Assembly (NCBI GenBank): GCA_019137255.1 | Contig: WPDH01000238.1 | Location: 1 to 64,000, forward strand | Origin: Corinectria fuckeliana | Taxonomy: Eukaryota > Ascomycota > Sordariomycetes > Hypocreales > Nectriaceae | Length of the DNA stretch: 64,000 bases | Direction of reading: 5' to 3' | Part shown: positions 12,165 to 23,685 of the stretch, one piece after another | Numbering within the stretch: the stretch's first letter is position 1 | How the letters are laid out: every line of letters begins with the position of its first letter | Made by a program: the position numbers and the translations under genes | Notes under the pieces: model-generated | The model's database searches: none | Seen by the model: the letters and a program-made list of their open reading frames with translations, nothing else | What the model was told of the DNA's origin: nothing

Positions 12165-13010
12165 ATGGCCATGGCATTCGCCCCAAGCTTGTCGAGACTA
12201 AAACACCGAGGCCCACTCTCCACCCTCCCGAGGTTCTTTACCACCCGACACACGCCTCTAGCCCCTCTCCACCGAGATACGCTCCATCGTCGTGGCCGTC
12301 CAACCGCATCTTATCGCCTTCACGCATCACCACCACCACCACCACCACCACCAGCCTCGCCCGCAATGTCCCCCCCGACCAGAAACCGCCTCGTCTGCCC
12401 GGCGCTCGGCCTGTCCCCCTCGGGAGTCCCAACCAGCTTTTTCGAGAAGGAGCTCGCCTTCTTCAACTCCATCCCCTGGACGGCCGCGCTGCTCTCGGCC
12501 CCCGGCGCCATCGCCTTCGTGCCGCCGTGCCGCAACCCCGACTCCGACGACCAAGACCAGCTCTTCGGGCGCACGCTCGCGATCGACCGCGCGCTGCGGC
12601 GGATGCTCTGCCTGTTCCGCGCCGAGAGCCCGGAGACGGCGCGGGACGCCGCGCGGGCCATCACCGAGCTCGACACCCTCGTCTCCGTCGGCGACGGCGT
12701 GAGCGGGTTCCCAAACGTCGTCCACGGCGGCGTCGTTGCGACGTTGCTTGACGAGTCGATGGGCGCCTTCTTCGACCTGAATATCACCTTGGGCAAAGAC
12801 GCGAGGGCGTTCCAGTCAAACAACGTCACGGGCATGCTGAACGTAACGTATCTAAAGCCTGTGCCGACAAACAGTGTACTGCACATCGCGGTCAAGGTAG
12901 AGGACATGAACGGGAGGAAGACCAAGATTCAATCCGAGCTGAGGGATGAGAAGGGCGTGGTTCTGGTGAAGTGCTCTAGCACGTGGGTCGCATTGAAGCC
13001 TAGTTTGTGA
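12165..13010 (+). CDS. Hotdog-fold thioesterase (PaaI/4HBT-like), probably mitochondrial
   Basis: Single exon of 281 aa. The C-terminal half is a 4HBT/PaaI hotdog domain: HGGVVATLLDESMG is the typical helix start carrying the catalytic acidic residue, followed by GMLNVTYLKPVP and ending CSSTWVALKPSL. These enzymes hydrolyse acyl-CoA thioesters. From the ATG at 12165 the first ~65 residues are rich in Arg, Ser, Leu and His with almost no acids, as expected of a mitochondrial presequence. That segment ends in a run of eight prolines encoded by a CAC/CCA microsatellite. A second in-frame ATG at 12366 (MSPPTRNRLV) could give a presequence-free form. The long start is preferred because the leader is coherent, but this is not certain. 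Confidence 0.82.
   Translation: MAMAFAPSLSRLKHRGPLSTLPRFFTTRHTPLAPLHRDTLHRRGRPTASYRLHASPPPPPPPPASPAMSPPTRNRLVCPALGLSPSGVPTSFFEKELAFFNSIPWTAALLSAPGAIAFVPPCRNPDSDDQDQLFGRTLAIDRALRRMLCLFRAESPETARDAARAITELDTLVSVGDGVSGFPNVVHGGVVATLLDESMGAFFDLNITLGKDARAFQSNNVTGMLNVTYLKPVPTNSVLHIAVKVEDMNGRKTKIQSELRDEKGVVLVKCSSTWVALKPSL
12328..12351 (+). repeat. (CAC)8 microsatellite inside the thioesterase leader
   Basis: Eight perfect CAC units at 12328-12351 are read as CCA codons and encode the polyproline stretch between the presequence and the second ATG of the thioesterase gene. The tract is likely to vary in length between strains. Confidence 0.9.
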
Positions 13011-13265
13011 GGGGATTTGAAAGTTTTGATCAGCGGAGCATTCGATATATAGAAAAGAGCGGGCAACTCGGGTAGAACTAGACTAAGACTATGAACATTA
13101 TAAGGGTCTCCCAACAGAGAATAGATATGATACAAAGAAACACGTGGTAGTCATAGCAGAACGCACTCCCAACAAGACCCTAGGTATCTGCGCAGTAAAA
13201 TGACCGATTCGACCACCGAATCCAATTCCGCCGTAACGCGTAAGTTGTCGTCTCATCTAGAGCGA

Positions 13266-15065
13266 TCAGTGCACACCAGGAATTAAAGTCTTCGCTGCCT
13301 GCTTCATCGTCGACGGATCCTCTATCGCGTTGAACGCCGTCTCGCGCTTGCTCTTCTGGCCCTGCTCCCAGCCAGCCTCGCGGTGGTCTAGTTCGCTCTC
13401 TGCGGAGCTGATGCTGCTCTGGCTCCTGTTCATCACCATGTTGACCATCCTGCCCTCCTTCTTCTTGACCGCTCGCTGGGCGTCCTTCATATCTTGCAGT
13501 TCCTTTTCTTCCCAATGCATCGCGACTATTCCGAGCTTAGGGAAGTTGGCCTTAAGGAAGCTCTTGAGATCGGGCAGAACCGACTTGTCCGGTCTGTACG
13601 TGCCCGAGTCGTTGTCGATGATCAGCTGGTAGTACGCAGGGTTGAACGGGGGGTCGTCGTGTGGCGGGCCGCCACTGATATCATCGTCCGGGTGTGCTGG
13701 CTCTTTCGTGTTTGGGTTGTCGGAAGACACAGGGTCTTTTAGTCGTCGAAGAAAGAACTCGCCCGAGCAAGCAATGTACGTTGCAACATCCGAATGCATC
13801 GTGTGCTTGCTCAACATGTCAACACCAAACTCCTTGCCGGTCTCGGTGAACCGGAACATGCCATCCAGGGTCAAGACGTAGGTGAAGATTCGGCCGCCCT
13901 CGTCAAAGTGAGCGAGCTTGAGGAATTGCAGAGATGCTTCCTCCGATCGCGCCTCGTAGTTTCCGTGCTCGGTCGAGCGGTTGAAGTTGTAGATTCTGCG
14001 GTGCTGGCTGTGCAGGGCCTTGTTGAGAACCTTGCCCCGTAAACCAGTAGAAGTGAACATGGACGCAATAATGGGCCTAAACTCGACATATCGATGATAG
14101 AGAGCGGGTGGCACAGGCCCACTAAGTTGCATCTCGTTGGATTGGAAGCTAAGAGCACACCAGTCAGCATGAAGTCGTCAAAGGATCCAAGGCGCATCGT
14201 ACTCGTATTTCTGTGTCCCGCTCTTCTTCTTCCCCTTATCACCATGGCTCCCTCGGGCATCATCCTCCGCGTTGGCATTGACCTTTGTGCCGGCGAATCG
14301 CCCTATGAGAGGACTATAGTGCTTCACCCAGCTTGTCGGACCAACCGTGTACATATGGGCAAAGGGCGGATCCGATTTCCCGAGCACCTCCATGCTGATG
14401 CGCACATGCGGCGTCATGTGAACATTGGAGTTCACCATGCTGGCGATGCCCTTGATGAAATACGCCCTCTTGCTGCCCATGCGCTTCTTGGCCGGAAAGT
14501 CCTTGCCGGGTGGTGGGAAACCCCGCGACGTCTCGGATAGCTGGGGGACCTTGAGCGTCACATTTCCGAGCCTATCGTCCGAGTCTGGGAAGTCCTCGTC
14601 GTACAGCCGACACTTGAGAACGAACCCCGTGGGGGGGACGTTGGCGACAGTCCATTCATCCTCCCACTGGGGCTCGACGGTGCGCCTGATGGTCCTGGTT
14701 CGGTGGACTAGGTCGGGGTCCTCCTTGTGCCTCTTCGGCTGAGAGCCCTTGAGCGTCGCATGGAGAAACGGGTCGGAAGAGGCCGTGGAGATGTCCGCCG
14801 GGGGCAGGTTGGAGGCGCCGTGGAAGATGAAGCGGACGGTGTATCCTTGGGGCGCGTCGGGGAACGGAGTGGTATCAAAGCCGCCAGGCGGGCTTTTCTT
14901 GACCTTCAGGCGCTCCTTGAGACCTGTAGGAGTTTTGGTCGGTGGGCGCGGCAGCTTGTGGCCGTTTTTCAATGGGTTTGAGGATGGGTCTATTTGTTCG
15001 ACCTTCGTAGGGGTGCTCTCGGGATTGCCATTGGGCTGAGCTTGCGAGCCGGCCGGATCGCTCAT
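13266..15065 (-). CDS. C2-domain protein of a conserved fungal family
   Basis: Exons 15065-14203 and 14148-13266 (581 aa); the 54 bp intron has a GTACGA donor, a GCTGAC branch and a TTAG acceptor. The N-terminus (about 1-70) is Pro/Ser/Lys-rich and looks disordered. A C2 beta-sandwich follows (YTVRFIFHGASNLPPADI, then SSDPFLHATL, EPQWEDEWTV and LYDEDFPDSDDRLG), with Asp residues where Ca2+-binding loops would be. The C-terminal half (about residues 290-490, with RPIIASMFTSTGLRGKVLNK) is a conserved region I recognise only as a fungal family without assigned function. Ca2+-dependent membrane binding is a family-based expectation, not shown. The neighbouring MFS pseudogene lies upstream on the same strand. 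Confidence 0.82.
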
Positions 15066-16208
15066 CGGGTTCGTGTAGGGGACCGATTGAAGGGTCCAGG
15101 CGGTGTCGGTTCAAGTGGTGCTCGATTGTCGCGTACAGAAATCGCGGAGCCCAATTCTAACGATTCGAGGTGATGTTGCCGCGCCACGGACAGACGGAGA
15201 GAGCCGGGGAACTGAGAAGCTGGTGGTTGGCGAGACCGGCTGACTGCGACTACTTGGGTGGTAGTTCGTGATAAGCGCGGTTTCGATTGGGACGGTAATT
15301 TGCGAAGTACGAATACAACACCTGGCACTGGGTATTCGAGTCAGGTCCAACGGAAGCCAACGGGAGCGAGGGCAACGAGGAAGTTGAGACTGCAAAGATG
15401 AGTTTTCTTAATGGGGTGAAGGCGAGCCACTTTCAATGAAACCCAGCCATTCGCGCCAGGCGCAAGGCGCAGCAGACGCAAACCGAAGAAGACGGCAGAC
15501 AATGGTTCGTCGCGACGGCTTGCGACGACAGCGTTGGTGAGATTCCTCGTTGGCAGGTCCCTTTTTCTGACGTCAAACCCCCGCTACCGCCCACCCAGAA
15601 CGCTCTCGGCGCCCATCACACCGGGAATATCGGCCGGATCCAGCGGCACTTTAGTGCGCCAAGGGCTAGGCCCAGAACGCTGTCGAGGGGGCCGTAGCGG
15701 GAGAGGTACGCGCCAAGTCTAGGTAGTACAGCCCGCTGAATTCCAGCCCTAAGGGGACCAAGCAAGCCCCCTGAGGGTGCTAAGAAGCCACCCAACCACC
15801 CAACCCCAGCCACCTAAGATTCGTTACTTTTGTCGTACTCGGCCTTGGCCCAGCTTGGCTTCGGATGCCGCCGTCTTGGAAGCCATATTGTGCATGTGTT
15901 GTAGGTCGGAAATACTTGATATTACGTCGTAGTAACTCGACTGCCGCAAGATTAGTTGGCATTCGTACCATTTATTGCTTTGTCCCGTAACACTTACTAC
16001 ACAATAAGTAGTTCAAACAGCCCGCGCAGATCGATCCATTTCCTCCTGCCAAGGTGCTTGATGATTCGATATCCAAACCACATGTCTGCAGGCCTACACA
16101 TATTTTACATGGTATCTACATCAAAAGAACAAGAGGCCTCCAGCACGATACACATTTTTTCTTGGCTATTTCCTAGGTGCGAATACATTCATTGTCTTAC
16201 TCATTGCG
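15066..16208. other. Intergenic, no gene seen
   Basis: About 1.1 kb between the C2 gene start and the end of the MFS pseudogene. Small open frames show no domain. The C2 promoter must lie here. Confidence 0.6.
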
Positions 16209-18032
16209 CTAGGTAGACCAGGTACCCTTCATAAATCGACAAGCCAAGACCACTGGCTTCTTCAGGGTCTTCCCGGATACAACGGCAGAACTAAAAGCTT
16301 GCTCCATTAAACATCTCCAGCTCCCACCCTTATGTAGTATTGACGCAACCTTGCCTGTCAGCAGCGCGTCAACGTTGGGCAACAGGCACGAGGCAATGAA
16401 AGCCACGCCTGAAGACGCAATGCTAGCGAGGAAAACAGTGCGATACGCCGGAGCGTTCGCCTCCTTGTAAGCCCGGACACCAACAGCCACGATAGAGCTC
16501 GTCACTCCAGGGAGTCGGTTGCGGAGAATCACGGTGTAGACTGGCGGAAATGGACGAGATGAAGAAGCGGATGGAACCCGCCAGCCCAGAGGCCGAACCC
16601 AGCTTTGACTGATCCCACGCTGAGATCGTGACGATGGAAATGGCGAGCGACTCAGCCCAGCCGACGAAAAACGTTCCTAGGGCCACAAACGTCGTGGCTC
16701 GGATTCGACTATCCGGGGTCGACGTGTGGGTAGCTCCAAAGAAGATGCTGCTGAGAGCAACGGTGGCCATGCATTGCAACTTGAGGTTGCCACTCGGCTT
16801 GGCCACGACGCCGCCAACGACCTTGCCGATGATGATGAACAGGCCGACAAAGGAGGAATACCAAGCAGCCGTCATGGGATTCCCGTCTTCATACAAACCC
16901 GCAACCATGGATGGCCACACCAGAGCAAAGGCGCAATAGACGCTGGCACCGAGACCAGACAAGATGGTCGCCGCGTTCCACCCTTGGTTCTTGAACAGGT
17001 GCCCGATGCACCAGAGGCTCCTTGAGCTTGGCGAACGATTCCCAGAGGGTGAAAAGAACAAGATCAACGACGCCCGCTACAATGGTTCCGATAACATGCG
17101 CCGATTTCCAAGGGTACGCAGAGCCACCCCAGTTGAAACCCAAGATGAGAATCAGCAAACCACCGGTATACATGGCCGTGCCGATGTAGTCGATGTCCTT
17201 GGCGTATTTCAAGACACTCGCGTTCTCGCCGTGCTTCATCCGGAACGTCGGCGGGTGGTAGAAGAAGAACTAGCACAGGAAGCTAGCAGTGTTGACGCCG
17301 ATCAAGACATGGTAATAGTAGGCTCCCCGCCAGCCGACACCGGGGTGGTTCTGAAGAAACGCGGTAGCGATGACGGGGGCGAGACCCGAGCCGGGGATGG
17401 TCAGCGAGTAGCAGAAGGCGTTGCTGAGGAGGCGGTACTTCACCGGCACCAGCTCGCCCATCACGTAGTAGTACGAGAGCTGCGTCGACGCGGCGATGCC
17501 GGTGATGGCCATACCGCCGATGAGCGAGTTGACGCTCTGGGCCGTGGCGCAGATGATGGAACCAACGATGCCGAGGAATGCGCCGCCGACGAAGACCCAG
17601 CGGCGGCCGAAGGTGTCGGTGACGCGCCCGATGATGGTGAGGGTTTCGGCCGAGGTCAGGGTGTAGGTGAGTGCGACCCAGTTGATGTTCAGCAGCGTGT
17701 CGGTTTCGGGGAGCGAAAGAGACTGGCTTGGCGAGAAGACTTACAGGGCCGATGTTATTGTTGATGATCCCCAAGATAGGAGCGGCATATCCAAAGCCTG
17801 CAACTCCGGCCATGGGACCCAGGCCGATTCCGGTCATAGAGCCAATGAAGAAGGGGCTCTTGAAGTAGCCCGGTGGCAGCTCATCCTTCTCAACCTCAAA
17901 GGTGTTATCATCGTCAGACGCGTGGATCGACGAGCGTCCATGGTGCGGTGTCGACTTCGTGTGCTCTACCGGCTCCTTCTCACTGAGCTGGGACCCAGCT
18001 TCGCGTGGAGAGGCCATGGTTATGTTCTTCAT
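16209..18032 (-). pseudogene. Inactivated MFS transporter (TRI12/siderophore-transporter-like)
   Basis: Translated pieces across three frames match one 14-helix MFS drug/siderophore transporter: an N-terminal cytosolic tail from the ATG at 18032, then FGYAAPILGIINNNIGP, RVTDTFGRRWVFVGG, YYVMGELVPVKYR, GWRGAYYYHVLIGVNTASF and LFKNQGWNAATILSG. At least four lesions are seen. The intron donor at 17744 has no usable acceptor before the coding sequence resumes near 17698. There is an in-frame TAG at 17272-17270 where relatives carry Trp. There are frameshifts near 17008-17012 and near 16541. The final frame closes at 16209. The nonsense change equals CCA to CTA on the plus strand, a CpA to TpA step. 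Sequencing error cannot explain all of these easily, so I call it a pseudogene. Whether any such transporter exported toxins or siderophores here is unknown. Confidence 0.82.
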
Positions 18033-21000
18033 CTCTGCTGTTGGTTCTCGGAGCTTTAAACGAGGGCAGTAAGCCTGAAGAGAGAACACTAGATCGAGCA
18101 TTATCTAGGCTCAGGGTGCAGATGCCAGAGCTGTATGTTCACGCTCTCGCATGCCCAAGGGTCCCAAGATCCTTGGGTCGATATGATAGCTCGGTCTAGC
18201 TGATCCGCATTCCCTTGAGCTCTGCATCCTTGACGGTGCACACCAAGCTGTGTCCTCTAGTGTGGGCTTGTCGGTTCTTCGTGATTGTTTGATGGCAGCG
18301 TTGGTGGCGTCTTGGTGGTGCGGTGGTGCGGTAGAGGTTTTCCGGAGGCGTCGTGACCGCAAGACCACGACCCAACCAACCCCACGGGGAAAAGAAACGT
18401 TAAGTAGGCAAATCTGGGGGAGTGCATTGGACCTCCTCGGTAAGTCTGGCTCTGATTCCCTTGACTAGTATCAGAGTCTTAGTCTAGTTACTATTACATC
18501 TGTTAGGGACACGATGTTGGCGAAAGCCGTCTTGAAGGTCCCATGTCGGACCCTCGGTAGCCCATGCGCCAAACAGAAAGCTTGCTCTAACAATTGTATG
18601 CCAAAATACTACCATATGGATGTGACTTACATAGAGCATCTCAGTATTGATCTATTAGCTGCTTGAATGTTGCTTGAATGTTTATCCCGAGCCGATCGTT
18701 CCATGATTAGACCCGCGACTAACAGGCGGCAGTTTGACCCGCTTTCCCCAGACGGCACATGTTTTCCATCAACGCGCCGAACCGGCCAGGCTGTGGCTTT
18801 GCTTTTAGATGTGGCCTGGCGATGATTCATCCTGGGGGTGCCAGTGAATCGATCCCTAGCATTAGGTCCAAGGGCTGAGACTTGGTGGTCAGTGGTCTGG
18901 CGGCCCCATATACGTATGGCACGGTTTTCTATCTGTTGGTGGGTGACCACCTATTACAGGAGATATGACCTGCCCAAGCGCAGGGTGCCTTGACTTTTGG
19001 TGTAGTGGTCATACTAACACTATCAAAGTCTCGATTGAAGCGGAGGCTTAGTTTGCTTACCTTGTTAACCTATTGATACTGGTGTTCGTGTGTTCGGCGT
19101 ACATGAGCGACGTCGAGTCAGCACTTCGTCAGACCATTGTGTGGCTCTTACAGCTAGGTTTCTTCGATCAAGTATGAGGAACTATCGTCTACTTTCCAGC
19201 ATGTCCCTCTCCAGCTCGAGACGCATCTCGCTTGACATCTAAGAATTGTATACAAATGAGCAAGCCCATACCACATTCCACATCACCACCACTCACATTA
19301 AATAGTGCATTGTAGTATGTCGACTAAGATCAATAAAACAAACCGATAGGTCTTTTCAGTCTTTTCAAGTAAGTCACTAAAGCCAAGACCTAGAAGCCGT
19401 ACGTGGGCTTGTCATGAGACGCGGCTCAAGAGGTGTCTAGACTTTGACAAACCCGACGCCCGGGGAACCAATACTTGCTTGTTTTTAGTGTCCTCGATGC
19501 CTCCGACATATGAGCTCGTTATATAATTCAGTGTTAGCGGTCTCGAACTTGCTCGACGGATCAGGCTATCCCTCGTTCGCCACCCGTGAATTGTCACACG
19601 CCTAGTCCTCCAGCACGCCCCTCTGCCCTTCTTCCGTGTGGAGGATCAGCTAAAAAAGAAAAGTCAGAAAGCCTCAAATTTCTAAAGCGGTTGAAGATCT
19701 GGCGTTTAGTAAGGCTGCTGCTCAACGAGGGCGTCAACTACGTACTTTAGGGAATCTGAAATGAGTCAAAAGATTACGGAATAGTACCTAGTGAGTGCTG
19801 ACTATGTAGTACATAGTATCGATTTGTTTCGTAAAAATGATATTCTCCAAGTTCAAGCAGGATTATTTGGAGAACTTGGCGTCATTGGATTTGCTAAATA
19901 CAAGGCCGAAGAGATCAGGGCTAACGCGACCATGATGAGGCTTCAAGGCGGTATACTTGAACAGCGTCGAATCAGGGACTCTCGAGAAATAATGGATAAG
20001 ATGCAAAGGCAGATCAAGCTGTACTCCCTCAAGCATGCCTCGGGGAAATGGGATGATAGAGCGGGGTGGTGGTGACTTGTAGCCGAGGTCAGGTCTGTTG
20101 GCCACGGCATCAAAACGCCCCGGCAAAGTAGAGGCCGTAGCTAAATCAACGTTTTAGATACTGCTGGTAGCTTGGTGGATGTGGTTTCAGGCCAAAATGA
20201 AGCGACCGAGTATTCTGTGCTGGTCAGTTCTGGATGAGCATCTCAGCTAATTCCGCAGTAGAACACACGCACCGATATTCGTGTCAAGTTTCGTCTCCTT
20301 GACTTGACTTCCAAATCATTTAGGTCGCGCAGCCGGCTATATTTCTGCGGAAGCGAAGGCTAGCATGAAAGGAAAACGGCCCAGCAAGCTTTGACAACCT
20401 CCAAACGCTTCCTAGCAATTATCAGTCAAGTCGACGTCGGCTAAGTCACACTGTTAGTTGTTCTGTGAATTTTCAAACTGCGACGATCAGTGAAACCTCA
20501 TATCCGATATGAGGTGGTGAAGACCAGTCAGTATCCTGCTTTCATCGCATCACATGTGATGGATGTATGACGAATTGTTCCTCCCGGTGCACTGCATTTT
20601 AGGTCATGATGCTAAGCCTTGGACTCCAGATACGACCCATCAACCACCAATGACCCTGTACGGTATTACAGCTTCATAGTTACACCGGGAACGATGCGTG
20701 ATCGATCGCGTCCCCCCTCGTCAAATTCGCCGAATGGGCCCTGGGCCTCCACCACTCGCAACGTTCCTGGCCTGCATCTCGGCACGTCTCACGGTCGATA
20801 GCCACGACAGCGAGACATAGCCTACATACAGTCCACTCTTCTCACTCCACGTGTTGACGTCGATATCGAGGCGAACGAATGAGAGGCATCCATCGGCACT
20901 TTGTCGCATTTGCAAAGCGTCAGGGCCGACCACTGGATCGGGTTGTCACAAAACTATCGCGCGCGTCCAGAGGCGAATGTGATTGAGGACGCATACGAGG

Positions 21001-22765
21001 TCGCACCAAAAAGGTGAGACTTCCTGACCGCTTCATCGGGTACCAGATGTTGGCTGGTAATTGGATGGGTGGTGCTCGCATAATCACGATGAGGGACATG
21101 ATCCGATATGTTTCGGGGCTTGGCTAGATGCATTACTCAGCTAACTCAGCTGAGGGCGAGGGCAAGTCACCGGCAGCGTTCTATGTGAACTTCTGCTCGG
21201 TGAGCGTATCGGAACGGGCTGTTAGTCTGGCTCGAAGCAGACTGGTACTTGGTTAGATACATGATTGACGTAGCCATAATAGGTACTGTACGAACAAACA
21301 GGCACGAAGCGATATCACGACAGGTCGGATTACTCTCAGAGATCAGTCTGTTCCCAAGACACAATCATCTTGATTTAGGCCAATGCGGTCGCCCCGGGGC
21401 ATGGAGTCAATCTCACCGTCGTCAGTTTCCTGGTTACGCAAGGATGGCCTCCGGAAGCGACCGCCAACGGAGATCGAAGCTGCACAAATGCAAGATGCCG
21501 GGAATTCGATCTGCACAACGTCGTTCTGGGGTCGATGGAACACCAGAATCCGAGGAGCAGCTAGGTCTCACAGTTGGCCGCGGCACACTAGCACATCGCC
21601 ATGCCCAAAAGGTCTCGACAAAGCGAACAACCGCCCAACCGGCGTCATTGAGATGCGGGGCGTATGTCCGTCGGGGATGCGAATATGTGACGCATCACTT
21701 GCGTGTGTGTTGCTGTTTGTCCTCGAGGCAGAATCAGGTAATCCAGCTGAGTGCGTCTTAGCTGAGGACAGCTCCGTTCGTCTCATATTGTGAGTCGACC
21801 TGAATCCTTGAGGGGGAACAGCGGTACGACCACATGCTGTCGCTTCATCTAGAGACTAAATGAGGCGGAAAGCAATAGGCTATGCATGCCAAAACACAGG
21901 GCGGTCCGTAAGTTAAAGCCTCGTCTCGAATGTCTTGTTTCGCCTCGTTTCAATGCTGATGGCTGGTTGGTGTCCCATGGAGTGATCTCGGTGCATGGAC
22001 TACTAGTAAAGGCACTGTACAGTGCATGCTTCTAGGTACAGTACATGCTTTGAGTACTAACCTAGTACTTACCTGCGACAGCCTTGATGTAGACGTACCC
22101 CGTGAGTACCTAAAGAGTTCTACTTCTTGCTGATAGAAGTACCAAGTACCTACGTAGGTACCTACTAGTAGCGTCGTGTTAATTATAGCTTGTAGCTTGA
22201 CAATTGAAAGCCTAGGTACGTAACTTCTCTCCTCACCTCTCTTGTCGTGGTGGATGTTTCCCGTGCACATGTAGCGGCCCGGGGAGGGATATTAATAATA
22301 AAAATGGACTTGCTTGCACAACTCAGTACATGTACTTATGTACCCACGGATTCATCAACAGCGGGAGGGAAGCCCAAGTACTGCGGGCTGATTTCAAGGT
22401 ACATGGGCACAAAGTACAGTACACGCATTGACAACTGTGCCGCACCTCCAAACAACGCATCATGATCCAACTTTGGCCCACGTCGAGCTTCTGTGTGCTT
22501 CTTTCGCTCGTCATCCCAAGTGGAGCCCCAGGTGGCTCTGATTGGTCCCCGTCGTCATCGCGCGACCTCCTAACTCCTCCGCCTTGCGGTTGCCCCGCCG
22601 TCGATCGCATTGCCCCGCCATCCAGAGTCCAGAGAATGAGAGAGCTGAGAGGGACAAGCCCAACAAGCTTCCCAGAAAGTCGCGTTGTTCCTTTTCCATT
22701 GCGCCGTACGGACTGCACTTACCAATTCGTCCGTTCCAGGTTCCTCGAGGTGCCCGTATTAAAAC
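18033..22765. other. Long gene-poor region (4.7 kb), no supported gene
   Basis: Moderate base composition with scattered short frames, none with a recognisable domain. The best open stretch, ending at 20075 on the plus strand, encodes a charged helix-like tail (ATMMRLQGGILEQRRIRDSR) but lacks an ATG at its 5' end, so it is at most a fragment. From about 22000 to 22450 there are many tacctaggta-type words, including the perfect palindrome at 22146-22161. The final ~300 bases are pyrimidine-rich and probably contain the FKBP promoter and leader. Confidence 0.6.
22146..22161. repeat. Perfect 16-bp palindrome GTACCTACGTAGGTAC
   Basis: The 16-mer is its own reverse complement and sits in a cluster of overlapping tacct/aggta words between about 22050 and 22220. 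Related words recur elsewhere in the window, for example near 28735, 29060, 31800 and 38460, always between genes. This may be a low-complexity feature of the genome rather than a binding site. Confidence 0.75.
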
Positions 22766-23685
22766 ATGTTCTCCTCCGCCCGCCCCAGCTTCCGAACGCT
22801 TTCTCCTTTCCTTCTCAAAACCCGCATCAACCGCCCACTCTCAGCCACAACCACAACCCCAACCACACGCAACTTTCACTCAACCATCTTCAACATGAGC
22901 GTCCAGAAGACTACCCACCAGGAGGGCACTGGCCCCATCCCCGCCCCTGGCCAGACCGTCACCATTGAGTACACTGGCTACCTCAAGGACACCAGCAAGC
23001 CTGACAGCAAGGGCGAAAAGTACGCTCTCTGTCTGCGCTTTGGCCCGCCCCGAGCCTGTCGGTTGACTGACCTTCTCTCCCTCTCTAGGTTCGACTCTTC
23101 CGTCGGTCGCGGCGACTTTGTCACCAAGATCGGTGTTGGTGCTGTCATCAAGGGTACCTAGCTTCCCCCTCTTTACGATTAAGGACCACGCGATTCTAAC
23201 TCCTGCTCCCCCAGGCTGGGACAACGGCGTCACCCAGATGAAGGTCGGCGAGAAGGCTACTCTCGACATCTCCGCGTATGTTTCCCCCTCTGCAACCACC
23301 CCTCAGCCGCATGCTCTTGCTAACCAATCTCTCCAGTGATTTCGGCTACGGCTCTCGGTAAGCCCTCTGCTTCCTCTCCTCCATCCAAGGCCAATTGCAT
23401 CACCCAATTCCTCAAAACGTGTCCCAGCCCCCACCCCCTCGAAAGCTCTCCCCAGCCTACGGGGGTAGGTGTGCAAACAGAGAGACAGCTCCACTACCAT
23501 TACTTGCCACATTTTCTTGGTTAGATGTGGATGAACGTGGGCTAACAGACGACTTTACAGCGGATTCCCTGGCCACATTCCCCCCAACTCCGACCTGATC
23601 TTGTAAGAAGGACCTCTCTGATGCCTGAATAACGCAGCTATGCTAACTCTCATACAGCGATGTCTGGTTGAAGAGCGTCAACTAA
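22766..23685 (+). CDS. FKBP12-type peptidyl-prolyl isomerase with mitochondrial and cytosolic starts
   Basis: Six exons: 22766-23019, 23089-23153, 23215-23275, 23337-23357, 23561-23602 and 23658-23685 (156 aa). The body from the second ATG at 22895 (MSVQKTTHQEGTG, 113 aa) is a complete FKBP domain. It contains VTIEYTGYL, FDSSVGRGDF, GVGAVIKGWD, RGFPGHIPPNSDLIF and the ending DVWLKSVN. It accelerates cis-trans prolyl isomerisation and is the expected receptor for FK506 and rapamycin. The first ATG at 22766 adds 43 residues rich in Arg, Ser, Thr and Phe with no acids, a good mitochondrial presequence. Dual localisation from one FKBP gene is reported for Neurospora, and the same arrangement is inferred here. 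Five introns in so short a protein, with a 21 bp fourth exon, are notable. Confidence 0.93.

Noticed and set aside
19791..20075. A 94-codon plus-strand frame with a charged helical end
   Set aside because: It starts with GTG, lacks an upstream ATG or a convincing splice acceptor, and I recognise no family. It could be a gene fragment but cannot be supported.
21249..21793. Overlapping 136- and 170-codon frames with basic stretches resembling a zinc-cluster regulator
   Set aside because: The Cys spacing of a Zn2Cys6 motif is absent and neither frame has domain signatures or splice support.
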